From Euglena gracilis (lineage: Eukaryota; Euglenida; Euglenophyceae; Euglenales), in the NCBI GenBank assembly GCA_039621445.1, contig CP154954.1, forward strand, positions 5,925,693 through 5,989,692: a stretch of DNA of 64,000 bases, read 5' to 3'. A model generated the notes under the pieces. That model saw only the letters and a list, made by a program, of their open reading frames with translations. It did no database searches and had not been told where the DNA came from. Each line of letters opens with the position of its first letter. Positions within the stretch are counted from its first letter, which is position 1. The translations under genes and the position numbers were made by a program. Below are positions 21,267 to 31,300 of the stretch, piece after piece.

Positions 21267-22406
21267 TTGCGCCCAGGCCAATCCTCATTGAATACCACCG
21301 AAGGGCCTTGGGAGTCTCAGAAAGATCTCAAAGGAATCATCTCTATCGCGAAAAAGGTGAAGCCCCAATGGGATGGTGACCCCACAAAGTGGAAACAGTT
21401 TTGGTGTGATTGGGAATATTATTGGGATCTGAAAGGATCAACCCATAACGGAAATCCGGAGGTGATCAAAATGGAATTCATAGATTGTCTACCAAAAGAC
21501 GAAAAGGAACGCGCCAGACAATTGGTCATTCGCGGGCGCATTTCTTTTCAGGATTTGGTTGAGCAATATGCTTCATCATGTTCCAGTTTGGTTTCCAGAA
21601 TCACTCTGGAGAAAAAATGGCGGCAATATGCCACCCATGACCGAAAATGGAGGTCGATAGACCTATGGTACTCAAAATGGCTTTCTTTGGCAGCCGAAGT
21701 AGACGAGTTAGGCGAAACCCAAATGAAAAAGCAATTTGACGCAGTATTACTGCACTTTCTACCCAAACTCATCAAAGAAATTCACCGCGAGGAACTCACA
21801 GGACATATTTTGACGCTCGATGAGCGATGGAACTATGTTTCCAAACAGTTGAGGCTATCACAGCTTCTGGGACAAATCCAGTCGGCTTATACGAGCCACC
21901 CCACATCAGGAATACCCACTATACAAGTCAGTTCTGTGAAAAAAGCGTCACGCTTATCACATACCGGTATGGCGGAATCCAAATCGTACAATTCGTGCTC
22001 TTCAGAAGAATTTTCGGACAAATTGTGCTTTTTGTGCAACAAAAAGGGTCATATATCTTGCCATTGTCCAAATCCTGCAGCGCGAAAGCGCAACACAAGC
22101 CCAAAAGGATCAGCCTCATCATGTAGTTCTCGTTTTTCACAAAATGCGCCTTCACAAAATTCAAAATATCGATCACGATCCACATGCTCACTGTGCCGAT
22201 CCACCAAACACCCTTCACCCAAATGTCGCTATGCGACTCCTCCCCACCCAAGCCATGGCCATCGCGATATGACTCGCAGTTCAAAAGATCATACTTCAGC
22301 CAAAAGGCATAAGGTAGGTCAACGAACAACCTCTATTGAGGATTATCACCCGGCTTCGGGCAGGGAGGGGGCTGATACCCCACGTAATAAAAGGGATCAT
22401 CCCTAA
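21267..22406 (+). CDS. retrotransposon Gag capsid plus two CCHC zinc knuckles
   Basis: A 379-codon frame. Residues 30-165 form a capsid-like domain: KPQWDGDPTKWKQFWCDWEY, KMEFIDCLPKDEKERARQLV and ISFQDLVEQYASSCSSLVSR resemble the W-x-G-x-P-x-x-W...F core of Gag. Residues 252-265 hold CFLCNKKGHISCHC (CX2CX4HX4C) and a second knuckle follows at CSLCRSTKHPSPKC, each binding one zinc and packaging RNA in known Gag proteins. A basic Ser/Arg tail ends at 22406. No stop or shift interrupts it. It begins 130 bases after the 773-codon CDS in another frame. Pol is absent downstream, so the copy is truncated or depended on Pol from elsewhere. Confidence 0.7.
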   Translation: MRPGQSSLNTTEGPWESQKDLKGIISIAKKVKPQWDGDPTKWKQFWCDWEYYWDLKGSTHNGNPEVIKMEFIDCLPKDEKERARQLVIRGRISFQDLVEQYASSCSSLVSRITLEKKWRQYATHDRKWRSIDLWYSKWLSLAAEVDELGETQMKKQFDAVLLHFLPKLIKEIHREELTGHILTLDERWNYVSKQLRLSQLLGQIQSAYTSHPTSGIPTIQVSSVKKASRLSHTGMAESKSYNSCSSEEFSDKLCFLCNKKGHISCHCPNPAARKRNTSPKGSASSCSSRFSQNAPSQNSKYRSRSTCSLCRSTKHPSPKCRYATPPHPSHGHRDMTRSSKDHTSAKRHKVGQRTTSIEDYHPASGREGADTPRNKRDHP

Positions 22407-23225
22407 TTTCGTGATCATAAATTCAGAGACGTATATGCGTCAAGAAAGTCAATGGCTGATATGGCCACCGGTTCGTATTTTGAGTAAAGACACCCGAAAC
22501 CCAGGGATGCGGACTACAGAGGCTACTAGAAAGGAGGTGACAGGAGTCATGACCCTAGTCATCCCCTGCCCAGTATCCTTTCTGGTCATCGTTCCAGGAT
22601 TTTCCCGTGTCCCCACTCAAAATTCTGCCAAACATTCGACATATAGCCAGTTTTGTGTTTCCGGTTGTGGTGCATCATGGGATACCCCGTGAATGTCCAT
22701 GTGGTTGAGTGGATTCCCGCTCCAAGAATGCACACAACACAACAAAATTCTGCCCCCCTCCCTCAAACTCCCACTAGTCATCACTTTTACAAACCGTTTT
22801 CGATGACAGCAATACCGTTTTCTACAACACCAACACCGTTTTCAACCCAGGGGTAAAGAGAAAGTGCCCCCCCTACCCACCGCATATCCACAAACGTTCC
22901 ACATGCGGTAGGGGTAACAAGTAGCTTAACCCCCCAACGTTTCAATGGGTTCCAAGACGAAAGCCCCAAGGCCTGAAATTCGAATGGTGTCGAGTAGTCG
23001 CCCAGCTGCTTTCATTTTTCGTTTTCCACCAGGTTTGTCGATTGCAGACAATCCTGAACACCCCCCGCAGCTCAAATTCACATACAATTTTTCTTACACA
23101 CTCCACCCCCCCAGACCAACACGCGCGACAAGGACAACTACTCAGCACCTCCCCCCAAGGTGTGCACTCTAGGAGAAATTTCCACACAACCAACAACCAA
23201 ACATAAAAGGAAATAACTGAAACCA
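22407..23225. other. unassigned region downstream of the gag genes
   Basis: A frame (22336-22692) overlaps the end of the Gag CDS and may reflect a frame change, but it contains no protease or RT motif. The rest shows C-runs and short repeats such as CCGTTTTC-A-CACCA near 22795-22850. Nothing else recognised. Confidence 0.35.
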
Positions 23226-23640
23226 AACTAACCACCAACACCCGCGCCTATGGCGCCCCAGCCACTCAAGCGCCTATGGCACCCACCACCCCCCGCGCCT
23301 TTGGCAGCTTCCTGCGCATATTGCGCAAAGTGCGTATAGCACAGACGCTGCGCCTATGGCGCCACCCACCCTCGCGCATAGCGCAAATCTTGCGCATAAT
23401 GTCCCCCCCCCGCGCTATATGGCGCCCCCAACCACCGCGCCTATGTCGCTAACACCCCCGCGCATATTGCGCTCCCCACGCGCATAGCGCTCATCGCGTG
23501 CATATTGTTTTGCACGCCGCGCATAGCGCACACCTCCCCACCGCGCATATTGCGCAGCCCGCAAACAGCCCCCCCCACAAGATGCGCCCCCCCCACCCCC
23601 ACCCGTGCATAGCGCAAATCTCGCACAATTGCGTATATCT
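23225..23640. repeat. cluster of short imperfect palindromes (CGCCTATGGCGCC / GCGCATATTGCGC type)
   Basis: About twenty copies of 9-13-bp near-palindromes occur: GCGCCTATGGCGC-like units in the left part, GCGCATAGCGC and GCGCATATTGCGC in the right part, separated by C/A-rich spacers of 5-25 bp. Noncoding on both strands. Confidence 0.75.
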
Positions 23641-24240
23641 TACAAATGGGTGTCTGTCTGCCCAACCCAACCATCTTCTTTTGGGAATAAGTCCCAAAGA
23701 TGTTTGTGTACATATTTCACAATGGCACTTTTGTTGTTGGTTTGCAAACCACATGCTCAAAATGCAGATTTGGTTTACTTAAGCAACAAAAGTAGCCATC
23801 CCCCCTTCTTTGACCACGAACTTGTTGGTCAAATTGACGAACACCAAAGGTGTTTTGATCATTAAAGCACACAATTGCGCTCACTTCAAAGTTATTTGCA
23901 AAAACACAAGGTGTGTGATAAGTTTTTGGGATACATTGCAAATACTGCATTTTTCCCGTGAACTTGCACAGCTTTGTGAAGAACAGCTATTTTGTGAACA
24001 AAATGGCCTTTTTCTTATTGCAGAAGTGAATCCCGATAGGGAAATAAGTTGAATTCCTTGAGAAAATCTGCAACATAGTTGCCCCCCCCAAAAAAAGGAA
24101 AAAAATTCCTTCAAACATGCAATCTTGTGGACTTAACCACTTAGCCTTTAGGTCTATGTGACCAATACACCCTATGATGTGCAAGGCCTATTGGCCATTA
24201 CCCACGTGGTCCGTGGTCCATGGGTCCATAGGACCAATTT
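23640..24240. other. unassigned AT-rich region
   Basis: No convincing frame. Several GGTCC/GGACC strings (24190-24330) form local short repeats leading into the tandem duplication. Confidence 0.35.
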
Positions 24241-24777
24241 GCACAAAATGCAAGGACCAAAAGGACCAAAGGTCCACAAGTCCATATTTTCTATATTATG
24301 AAGTGAAAAGTCCATAGGACCTCAAAAAATGGCACAAAAAGCCATATTACATGGCTGAAAGTGGCTGAATTGGCCAAAACAGGCCAAATAGGCTTTTTTC
24401 ATGCACATTTGCATATGTGTCACTTTGGCATAGCCCAAAACCACCACAAAAGCTTCAAAATTTCTGGCACCTCGTACCATGAGGTTTTGACTGCATGTAT
24501 TAGTGCCTATGAGATAGGAACCAAAAGTTCTCTTTCTAGAATAAATTATGGAAGCTTATAGCAAAAGCTCACTCACACAGGCAAAAGATCAAAGAAGTAT
24601 CTCAGCACCCGTAGCTGGCCGATAGGCCATGTTACCCCTCATTCGAAAGCTCGTTCGATGAGCCGTCCAGCGGTGCTAACAGGTCGCTGTAACTCTGCAC
24701 GGTACTCTTATTTGAGGAGATCGTGAAAAATTGAATTAAGCCCAGCCAATCCAGCCAAAAAGTTTGCAAAAAAATTT
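24241..24777. repeat. 537-bp tandem duplication, first unit
   Basis: It begins GCACAAAATGCAAGGACC and repeats with period 537 at 24778. I saw no difference between the units when reading them in parallel until the end: they share everything up to GCCCAGCCAATCCAGCCAAAA, after which the first unit has AGTTTGCAAAAAAA. The unit contains runs of GGACC/GGTCC words, a GGCCAAAACAGGCCAAATAGGC string and a TCGAAAGCTCGTTCGATGAGC inverted segment. A 66-codon frame is present in both but has no known homology. Confidence 0.85.
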
Positions 24778-25297
24778 GCACAAAATGCAAGGACCAAAAG
24801 GACCAAAGGTCCACAAGTCCATATTTTCTATATTATGAAGTGAAAAGTCCATAGGACCTCAAAAAATGGCACAAAAAGCCATATTACATGGCTGAAAGTG
24901 GCTGAATTGGCCAAAACAGGCCAAATAGGCTTTTTTCATGCACATTTGCATATGTGTCACTTTGGCATAGCCCAAAACCACCACAAAAGCTTCAAAATTT
25001 CTGGCACCTCGTACCATGAGGTTTTGACTGCATGTATTAGTGCCTATGAGATAGGAACCAAAAGTTCTCTTTCTAGAATAAATTATGGAAGCTTATAGCA
25101 AAAGCTCACTCACACAGGCAAAAGATCAAAGAAGTATCTCAGCACCCGTAGCTGGCCGATAGGCCATGTTACCCCTCATTCGAAAGCTCGTTCGATGAGC
25201 CGTCCAGCGGTGCTAACAGGTCGCTGTAACTCTGCACGGTACTCTTATTTGAGGAGATCGTGAAAAATTGAATTAAGCCCAGCCAATCCAGCCAAAA
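24778..25297. repeat. 537-bp tandem duplication, second unit
   Basis: Matches 24241-24760 base for base as far as I can read. It ends exactly where the LINE 3' half starts (about 25298), so the duplication abuts the truncation point of that element. Confidence 0.85.
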
Positions 25298-27166
25298 GCC
25301 AAATTTTAGGCCAGAATCGCCTGCCGCGTCACGTCCGCCCTTTCCCCGAGAACCACACCCCGGACTGGGAGGACCGATTGAAGGAAGCCATCCGTCGCTT
25401 CCCACGGGGATCGGCGCCGGGGCCATCTGGGTTGCGACCAAGCCACCTCCAAGACTGCCTGCGGAGACCAGGTCGGGGAGCAAGGCTGATCACTGCCCTC
25501 GCACTGCTGACTCAAGCCTTGGTGGACGGCCAGGTACCGCCCCACCACGCCGCGGCCTGGTGCTGTGCGAACCTAACGCCGCTCCGCAAAAAGGATAACA
25601 AGGTACGTCCGGTGGCGGTTGGGGAAACAATCCGTCGCTTGGTGGGGAAAGCCTTGCTCCAGACACCAAACGCCAGATCCTAGGTCGCAACCCTCGCCCC
25701 TACCCAAGTTGGGGTTGGGGTACGAAACGCGGCTGAGGCCGTCGCATTAGGTATGTAACACCTGGTCATTCAGCTGGGGGACACATCGCCCTGGGTATCT
25801 CTCCAGGTGGACTTCTCCAATGCGTTCAACACGGTGGACCGAGGGGCGATCCTGACGCACCGCCAGCTTGTTCAATTTTCTGCGATTCGCGTACAGTGGG
25901 CACGTTCCCTTGTTCTGTGGTGGTCGCTCGATCCTGTCACAGAGAGGCACCCACCAGGGCTGCCCATTGGGCCCCATAGGGTTCGCTCTCGCGCTGCAGC
26001 CTCTACTGGAACAGATCACCAAAGATGGTCAGTTGCTGTGGAACAGCTGGTACTTGGACGACGGCTTGCTGGTCGGGACCCCAGACCGGATTGAGCACTG
26101 CATTCGTTTCTTGATGCAAGAGTCTCATCGAATAGGGCTCGGCCTCAACCTGCAGAAGTGCGTCATGTGGGGCCCGAGAGCCAGGAGTACGCCGAGTGGT
26201 GAGTTGATGCAAGTCGTCCCTTGGACCCCAGGGGAAGGCATCACCGTCCTGGGCATCCCAGTTGACCACCCAGCGTCTACGGACACCACACAGACGGCGT
26301 GGGAGGTTGCAGCCGCCAAAATCGAGAAGGCCGCGTCCACCATCACGTCCGTCACCGACGCTCAGGTAGCGCACCAGTGGTGGAATCACGAGTTGGGCAA
26401 GAAGACGATGGATGACCTGGTGGACCAGGCGCGGCCCCGGGACAAGAACCGCCTCCTTGAACAGGCCACAGGTTTCGGGCATGGTTGGATGGCAGCAACC
26501 CCCTCAAACAACTCCCACACCACTTTCTCCAGCGAAGAGTACACCTTGGGGTTGAAGTGGTGGCTGGGTCTCCCGGTGCTGAACGACGTCAGCCAACCAT
26601 GCACGGGATGCAACCAGCCCCTGGACAAGGAAGGTGACCACCTCCTTTGCTGTCGCAGGAATAACTTCGCCACCCGCCACAACGCTGTTCAGGACGCACT
26701 GTTCCAAACCTTGTCCAACAGCGGACAGCGGGTGCAGAAGGAGGTTTCCCTGCCAACGGCCCGAGATAGCCACCTCCGCCCGGCCGATCTCCTCCTAGAC
26801 TGCTGGTCTGACGGGAAGCCGACAGCGCTGGATGTCACCGTCTGCCACGGATGGCAGGCGACTGAACACACTGCCACCCGCGAACGGTGGAGATCCTTCC
26901 TGAAGAGAAGGGAGGAGGCCAAAAAGCAGAAGTACAACATCCCATGCCAGCAAGCAGGCTGGGGCTTCACGCCGTTCGCCCTGGGAACGTGGGCGGGCAT
27001 GGGGCCCGAGACAGCCAAAACCCTGAGCCGCGTGGCGAAACGCGCCTCGTCCTGGCAACAGGGGGCGGAACGAGAATTAAAGGAGGCGGATATTTACCAG
27101 AACGTCGCAATCGCCCTATTACGCGAAGTCTTCCATCTCCTGCAACCCAAGCACATTCTCCGATAA
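25298..27166 (+). pseudogene. 3' half of an RLE-type non-LTR retrotransposon (RT, zinc knuckle, endonuclease)
   Basis: The RT begins with AIRRFPRGSAPGPSGLRPSH and VRPVAVGETIRRLVGKALLQ (25378-25683). After a frame break comes motif A (VDFSNAFNTVDRGAIL, about 25808), another shift near 25870, motif B (SQRGTHQGCPLGPIGFALAL) and the catalytic WYLDDG (near 26055). From 25868 to 27166 the frame is continuous for 432 codons. It carries a CTGCNQPLDKEGDHLLCC knuckle and the restriction-like endonuclease signature RPADLLLDCWSDGKPTALDV, which fits PD-(D/E)xK. This arrangement (RT then CCHC then RLE, no AP endonuclease) is that of the R2/CRE/NeSL-like class. Two frame breaks in the RT make it inactive. 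The 5' portion is missing here. Confidence 0.8.
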
Positions 27167-27420
27167 AACAACAACAACAACAACAACCCACAAAGCACAC
27201 ACACACACACACACACACACAACCACGACCCACCGCCACTCCCCCCGTCAAGCCACGTACCGCCGCCCTGCCCCCGACCCCTCTATACTCCAGCACTGCC
27301 GTTCCCCTCAGCTCCCCGCTCCCCCTCGCCCCTCTACCCTCGCGCAACGTATTGAAGGTGGGCCTAGCCCATTTTCCACCCGCCGTCCTATACCCCAGCA
27401 GTAAATTATCATAACCGCCA
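27167..27420 (+). other. probable 3' UTR and tail of the LINE
   Basis: Directly after the stop come (CAA)n at about 27168-27186 and (CA)n at 27197-27221, followed by a C-rich stretch with CGCCGCCCTGCCCC. GC-rich composition like the LINE continues to about 27420, then drops sharply. Confidence 0.5.
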
Positions 27421-29500
27421 GCGGACCTTCAAATCCAGTAGGCTGTGCCACTGGTCGGTGGATTCGGTTCGCCCCACCACCGGGAGTTGACCTTTTAGGC
27501 CAGATCTTGTACGATCGTGTACCAGACTTGCAAATCAGCCTGAAAGGCTTCTATACTGTTTCCCACATCGTTTCTGATGGCTAATTACCTTTGGTTAACA
27601 GATTGGCTAATGGCCATTTTTTAGTACCTTTGGCAGCATTCTGCCCATTACCCCTTCTGTATGGGCTATAAGGCCTCGTACAGTTCAGAGGGCTATAGCC
27701 CACAATTTGGAGTCATTTCGACTCACTAGAATGATTTTTAGGAGCACTTATGTGCAAATTTTGATTTAAATCATTTATTTTCTGCAATTTTTTGGTTATT
27801 TTTCCCTATTCTGGCACTCATATCACTAATGGAAGTCACCATGAGGCACTATGCCAGAGTGGAATGCAAAGCGATATGCTGATAATGGCAATTTTTCCTT
27901 TGTTCAACATGTCATAGACATGTTTTACTTGTATTTTGAGGTGTATTTTGCTTTTTTGCGATATTTTTGGGTGATGTGGTGTTATGAGTCACCCAAATCC
28001 CAAAATCTATACAACAGCAAACATGCAGTGTAATTGGACACTCTCAGCAAGCACTATGTGCACTTGGCACATATTTTCAGTCTTAAATGACTCAAAATGC
28101 AACAAAGTTGCACTTTTGGTTACAAAAATGCAACTCTCGACGCAGAATCTGCATTTCTGCTCTAAATCCTGATAGGGATTTCCCTAAAAATCCGATGAAA
28201 GTCAGTATTTCTCAGTGGCATAGTCATTAATGATGAGATTTTGTCATATTTGCAGTATTTTTTCCTGCTTATCACACCAACAGCATTCTTGCCCCCCCCC
28301 GCTTCATTCAGTGGGATCCCCTTACCGATATAATTCGGAGGACCCAATGGTCATCATTTGCAACACCAATGGTGTCATTCTGCAAGGTTTATAAGAACCA
28401 TACCTCAGAAATGGTGAAATCCAGCTTTTTTTGACCCACATTTAGGATTCCGTGTGCAGATCATCCGCAAATTTTCTGAATGCGGATCAATTGCCACGTG
28501 TTCATCGAATATTTCGCAATCTGTTCAAAATTTCAGAGCGAATCCTCAAATGGTGCGTGTCACAGCACCATATTCATTGATGATTGGTCGTTTTGTGCAG
28601 TTCCCCCGTTTCTCATGCATTTTTGTCGTTTGTAACCTACTGGTCTGAACTCAGTGTCGCAATATGTGATTTTGACCACGTGTGCGCAATATGCGTACAT
28701 GTGCAATTTCAGCTTTTTTTTGTTGACGCGAGGATAGCTCATTATACTAGTGATGTGATGCAGTATGCGCTGCATTTCAAAAAACTATAATTTTTGTGGG
28801 ATACCGCTAATGCGAAGAATGTTTCATTTATTTGTTGTTATGCAAATTTTTCATTTTTCAGTGGTGATATTCACTCTTTTATCGTTACCGCATCATTTGT
28901 GGCGATAGCCACCCAATTCTGTTCGACAGTTAAAATGCTTGAACCGCAATGCATTTTCTCGGCCATCGATCAAGATGACTTAAGTGTGCACATACCGTTA
29001 TTTTTCTCATAGAGAAGTTTGTGCGCAGGAGAATCAACTCCCAGTTTGAAATTTATGAATCCATAATCGCTATTCGGCGAAATATCTTACGTTCCACCAT
29101 CGTGGTGCAATTTTTGAGCCAATGGCTCTCTCACGACGTGAATATTTTTCAGATTCTTTCAGAATTTTTCACGCGGAATACTTATAGCCGTACAAGAGTT
29201 TTGTGTGCAGTGTCACCGTTCTAGGTGAGATGTTAGTCCTAATGGAACAGTCCAAAACCACATAGTGGTAGCATACCGATATGGTACCAATGCTCTTAAG
29301 CCAATCGGCTTGTTTCACAATCGGCACTATGTGCTTTTGTTCTTTTCCTAGCCCTTGTAGTACCAATTGGTGCAAAAATGTAGTTTATGAACCTAACGCG
29401 TGCAGAAAAACTGCATATTCTCTGTAGCAGATTGCGTGCGTTGTTGACCAACAGGTCGATTATTCAGTTGAAAGCTTCACCGCAAACGGTAAAACGCCAA
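27420..29500. other. AT-rich region without recognised genes
   Basis: Only short frames. One (29021-29224, plus) reads RRRINSQFEIYESIIAIRRN and resembles coiled-coil Gag debris in composition, but I could not align it. Otherwise nothing recognised. Confidence 0.35.
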
Positions 29501-30150
29501 AAGGCATAGTTGTAGTGCTTCTTTGCAATTATGTAAAATAATAGAGATTTTTAGTAATTTTTGGTGGTATATGCCACCACCCACTGCAGTGACGGCTATA
29601 TGGCCAACTTGTCGAAAAGAAAAACTCGATTGAGTTCACGCTTATCACAGAACATGCCTGCCAGACCACCATCATAGAAGTGGTGGACTTCCGTGTATTT
29701 TTTGTGATAGTTCTTTTTTTCTTGTGCGCAATATGGGGATACCCACAATTTTTCATACACACACTTTGCTTTTGGAGGTATCATGCCTCTGATTGTACTG
29801 AAAGGTACAGAGTGATAAATTTCACTGCACTTGAACAATGTTCCATCCTTTTATGTGCATTCAAAGTTCATTTGCGGTTTTTCAAAGTGGTATAAGCCAC
29901 AACAACCACAGTTGTTCTGTGAATTGGCAGCAGCCTGCCACAATTCTGCGGTTGTACATCTCAATATGATCTTTTTGGCAATATGCCGAATTTTTTTGAT
30001 TCGGGTATACACCCAGTAGTACTTTTGTGCCATGCATGTTCCGCAAGGCAATTTTTGTGGGCGATAAAGACTGCCCCCCATTATTTTTGGCTAATGCCAA
30101 CCCTTCAGCACACAGGCTGCACACACAAGGCACAACTGCCAAATCTACAG
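29500..30150 (-). pseudogene. possible heavily decayed element X fragment
   Basis: Minus-strand frames here include NCGCCGLYHFEKPQMNFEC and, in another frame, KKNYHKKYTEVHHFYDGG. They recall the second CxxC pair (LLCVNCLRGTFW) and the HKKYKEFFKYSN block of element X in the right order, but with many stops and weak identity. Suggestive only. Confidence 0.25.
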
Positions 30151-30199
30151 TTTTTAGGGCTACTGCCTGCTATTCTGAGGTATAAGCCTCTGGGGATAC

Positions 30200-30861
30200 C
30201 CCATCGCCGACGCCGGGTCCGCGCAGCACTGTGAAGCCCTCACTAGCGGTATATGCCGCCAGTAAGAAGACACACAGCGTACAGCGCGCACACCGCAATA
30301 ATAGCCGCAACTTGTTACTTTTCGGCCTTAAGGCCCCCATAAGACTGCCAGACAGCAAAAATTCTTTGTAAGGTCTTTAGACCAGCCCCCCACTCCTCTC
30401 CCCTTTACCCCCCTGGCAAAACATCGCTGTCGCCGGCAGTTGGTTTTGTAAATAGGTCTTTCTCCATGGTCAGATATGACTGGCCAGGTGCCCCCCCCTT
30501 CCACACCCTACCCTTCAATCTTTTCCGATTATGGAATGAGACCTCCCCGCGTGTCATAGACACACCCCAAACCGGGTGGATGGGACTTTCTGGAATGGAA
30601 ACCTTCCAGCCCCATTTTCCAATGGGCTCTTACACTTCCACCCCTTTACCGCAATAAGAAGGTAACCGCATAAGCGGATAACCTCTTTTGCGCGTTTTGG
30701 GTTTTTGGGTTCCCCTCTCTTCCTTCCGTTTCTGGTTTTTGACCTTGTGATGGAGAAGCAGACCCAAGACATGCGGTCCTGGTGTACGTTCCTCAGTCTC
30801 AGAGCACTGCTTGAATCCTTGCTGGCCTGGTCCAGTAAGGAAATCGGGCAAAGCCCTGGGA
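30200..30861 (+). repeat. 3' noncoding tail of element X, third copy
   Basis: Colinear with the minus strand of 7030-6320: CACACAGCGTACAGCGCGCA near 30270, TTGTTACTTTTCGGCC, GCCAGACAGCAAAAA, a GTCGCCGGCAG motif, the CACGCG/TGGATGGGAC block and CCAGTAAGGAAATCGGGCAA. No frame is conserved. It runs directly into the dispersed repeat at 30862, showing that the ~430-bp repeat follows the element X tail. Confidence 0.6.
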
Positions 30862-31280
30862 GGGGGATGTGTACCAGGCAGCATGAACATGGCACTGTGC
30901 ATAGCAGCAGCCTGCAGAATGTACAATGTCATGTTAGATAGTACTATCCCATGTTCTGCAACACAAATTGCAGAATTAGGAATGGCCTATCCTATCTCGG
31001 ATCTGCCTTTCCCTTCACAGGTGGTATTATTTCATTCATGATTTCATTTGCCGGATCAAAGGCAACTTCGATTTCGACACTCCGATTGGAGAACAATTGT
31101 GGAACAGAAGTTCCAAAATCACACCTGGTTTGCCTTGTGCTCTGCATAAGCCCAAAGGCAATAAAAACTAATATTTAAGTGAAAGACTTTCTTTTTTTGT
31201 TACTCTCCTGGTTCTGTTCCCACGGGAGGGTGTAAGTAGGCCGACAGGCAGTGGGAATAGAGTCAGGGGACGTACACTAT
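30862..31280 (+). repeat. ~430-bp dispersed repeat, copy 5
   Basis: Almost the same as 18272-18695. It follows an element X tail on its left, as at 4.0 kb, and is followed on its right by a DIRS-like coding frame starting at 31301. Confidence 0.8.
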
Positions 31281-31300
31281 TTCTCAGGGCCACAGCGGCC

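Noticed and set aside
24361-25098. Duplicated 66-codon frame as a small gene
   Set aside because: Its identity in both units follows from the DNA duplication; no start context, homology or codon bias supports it.
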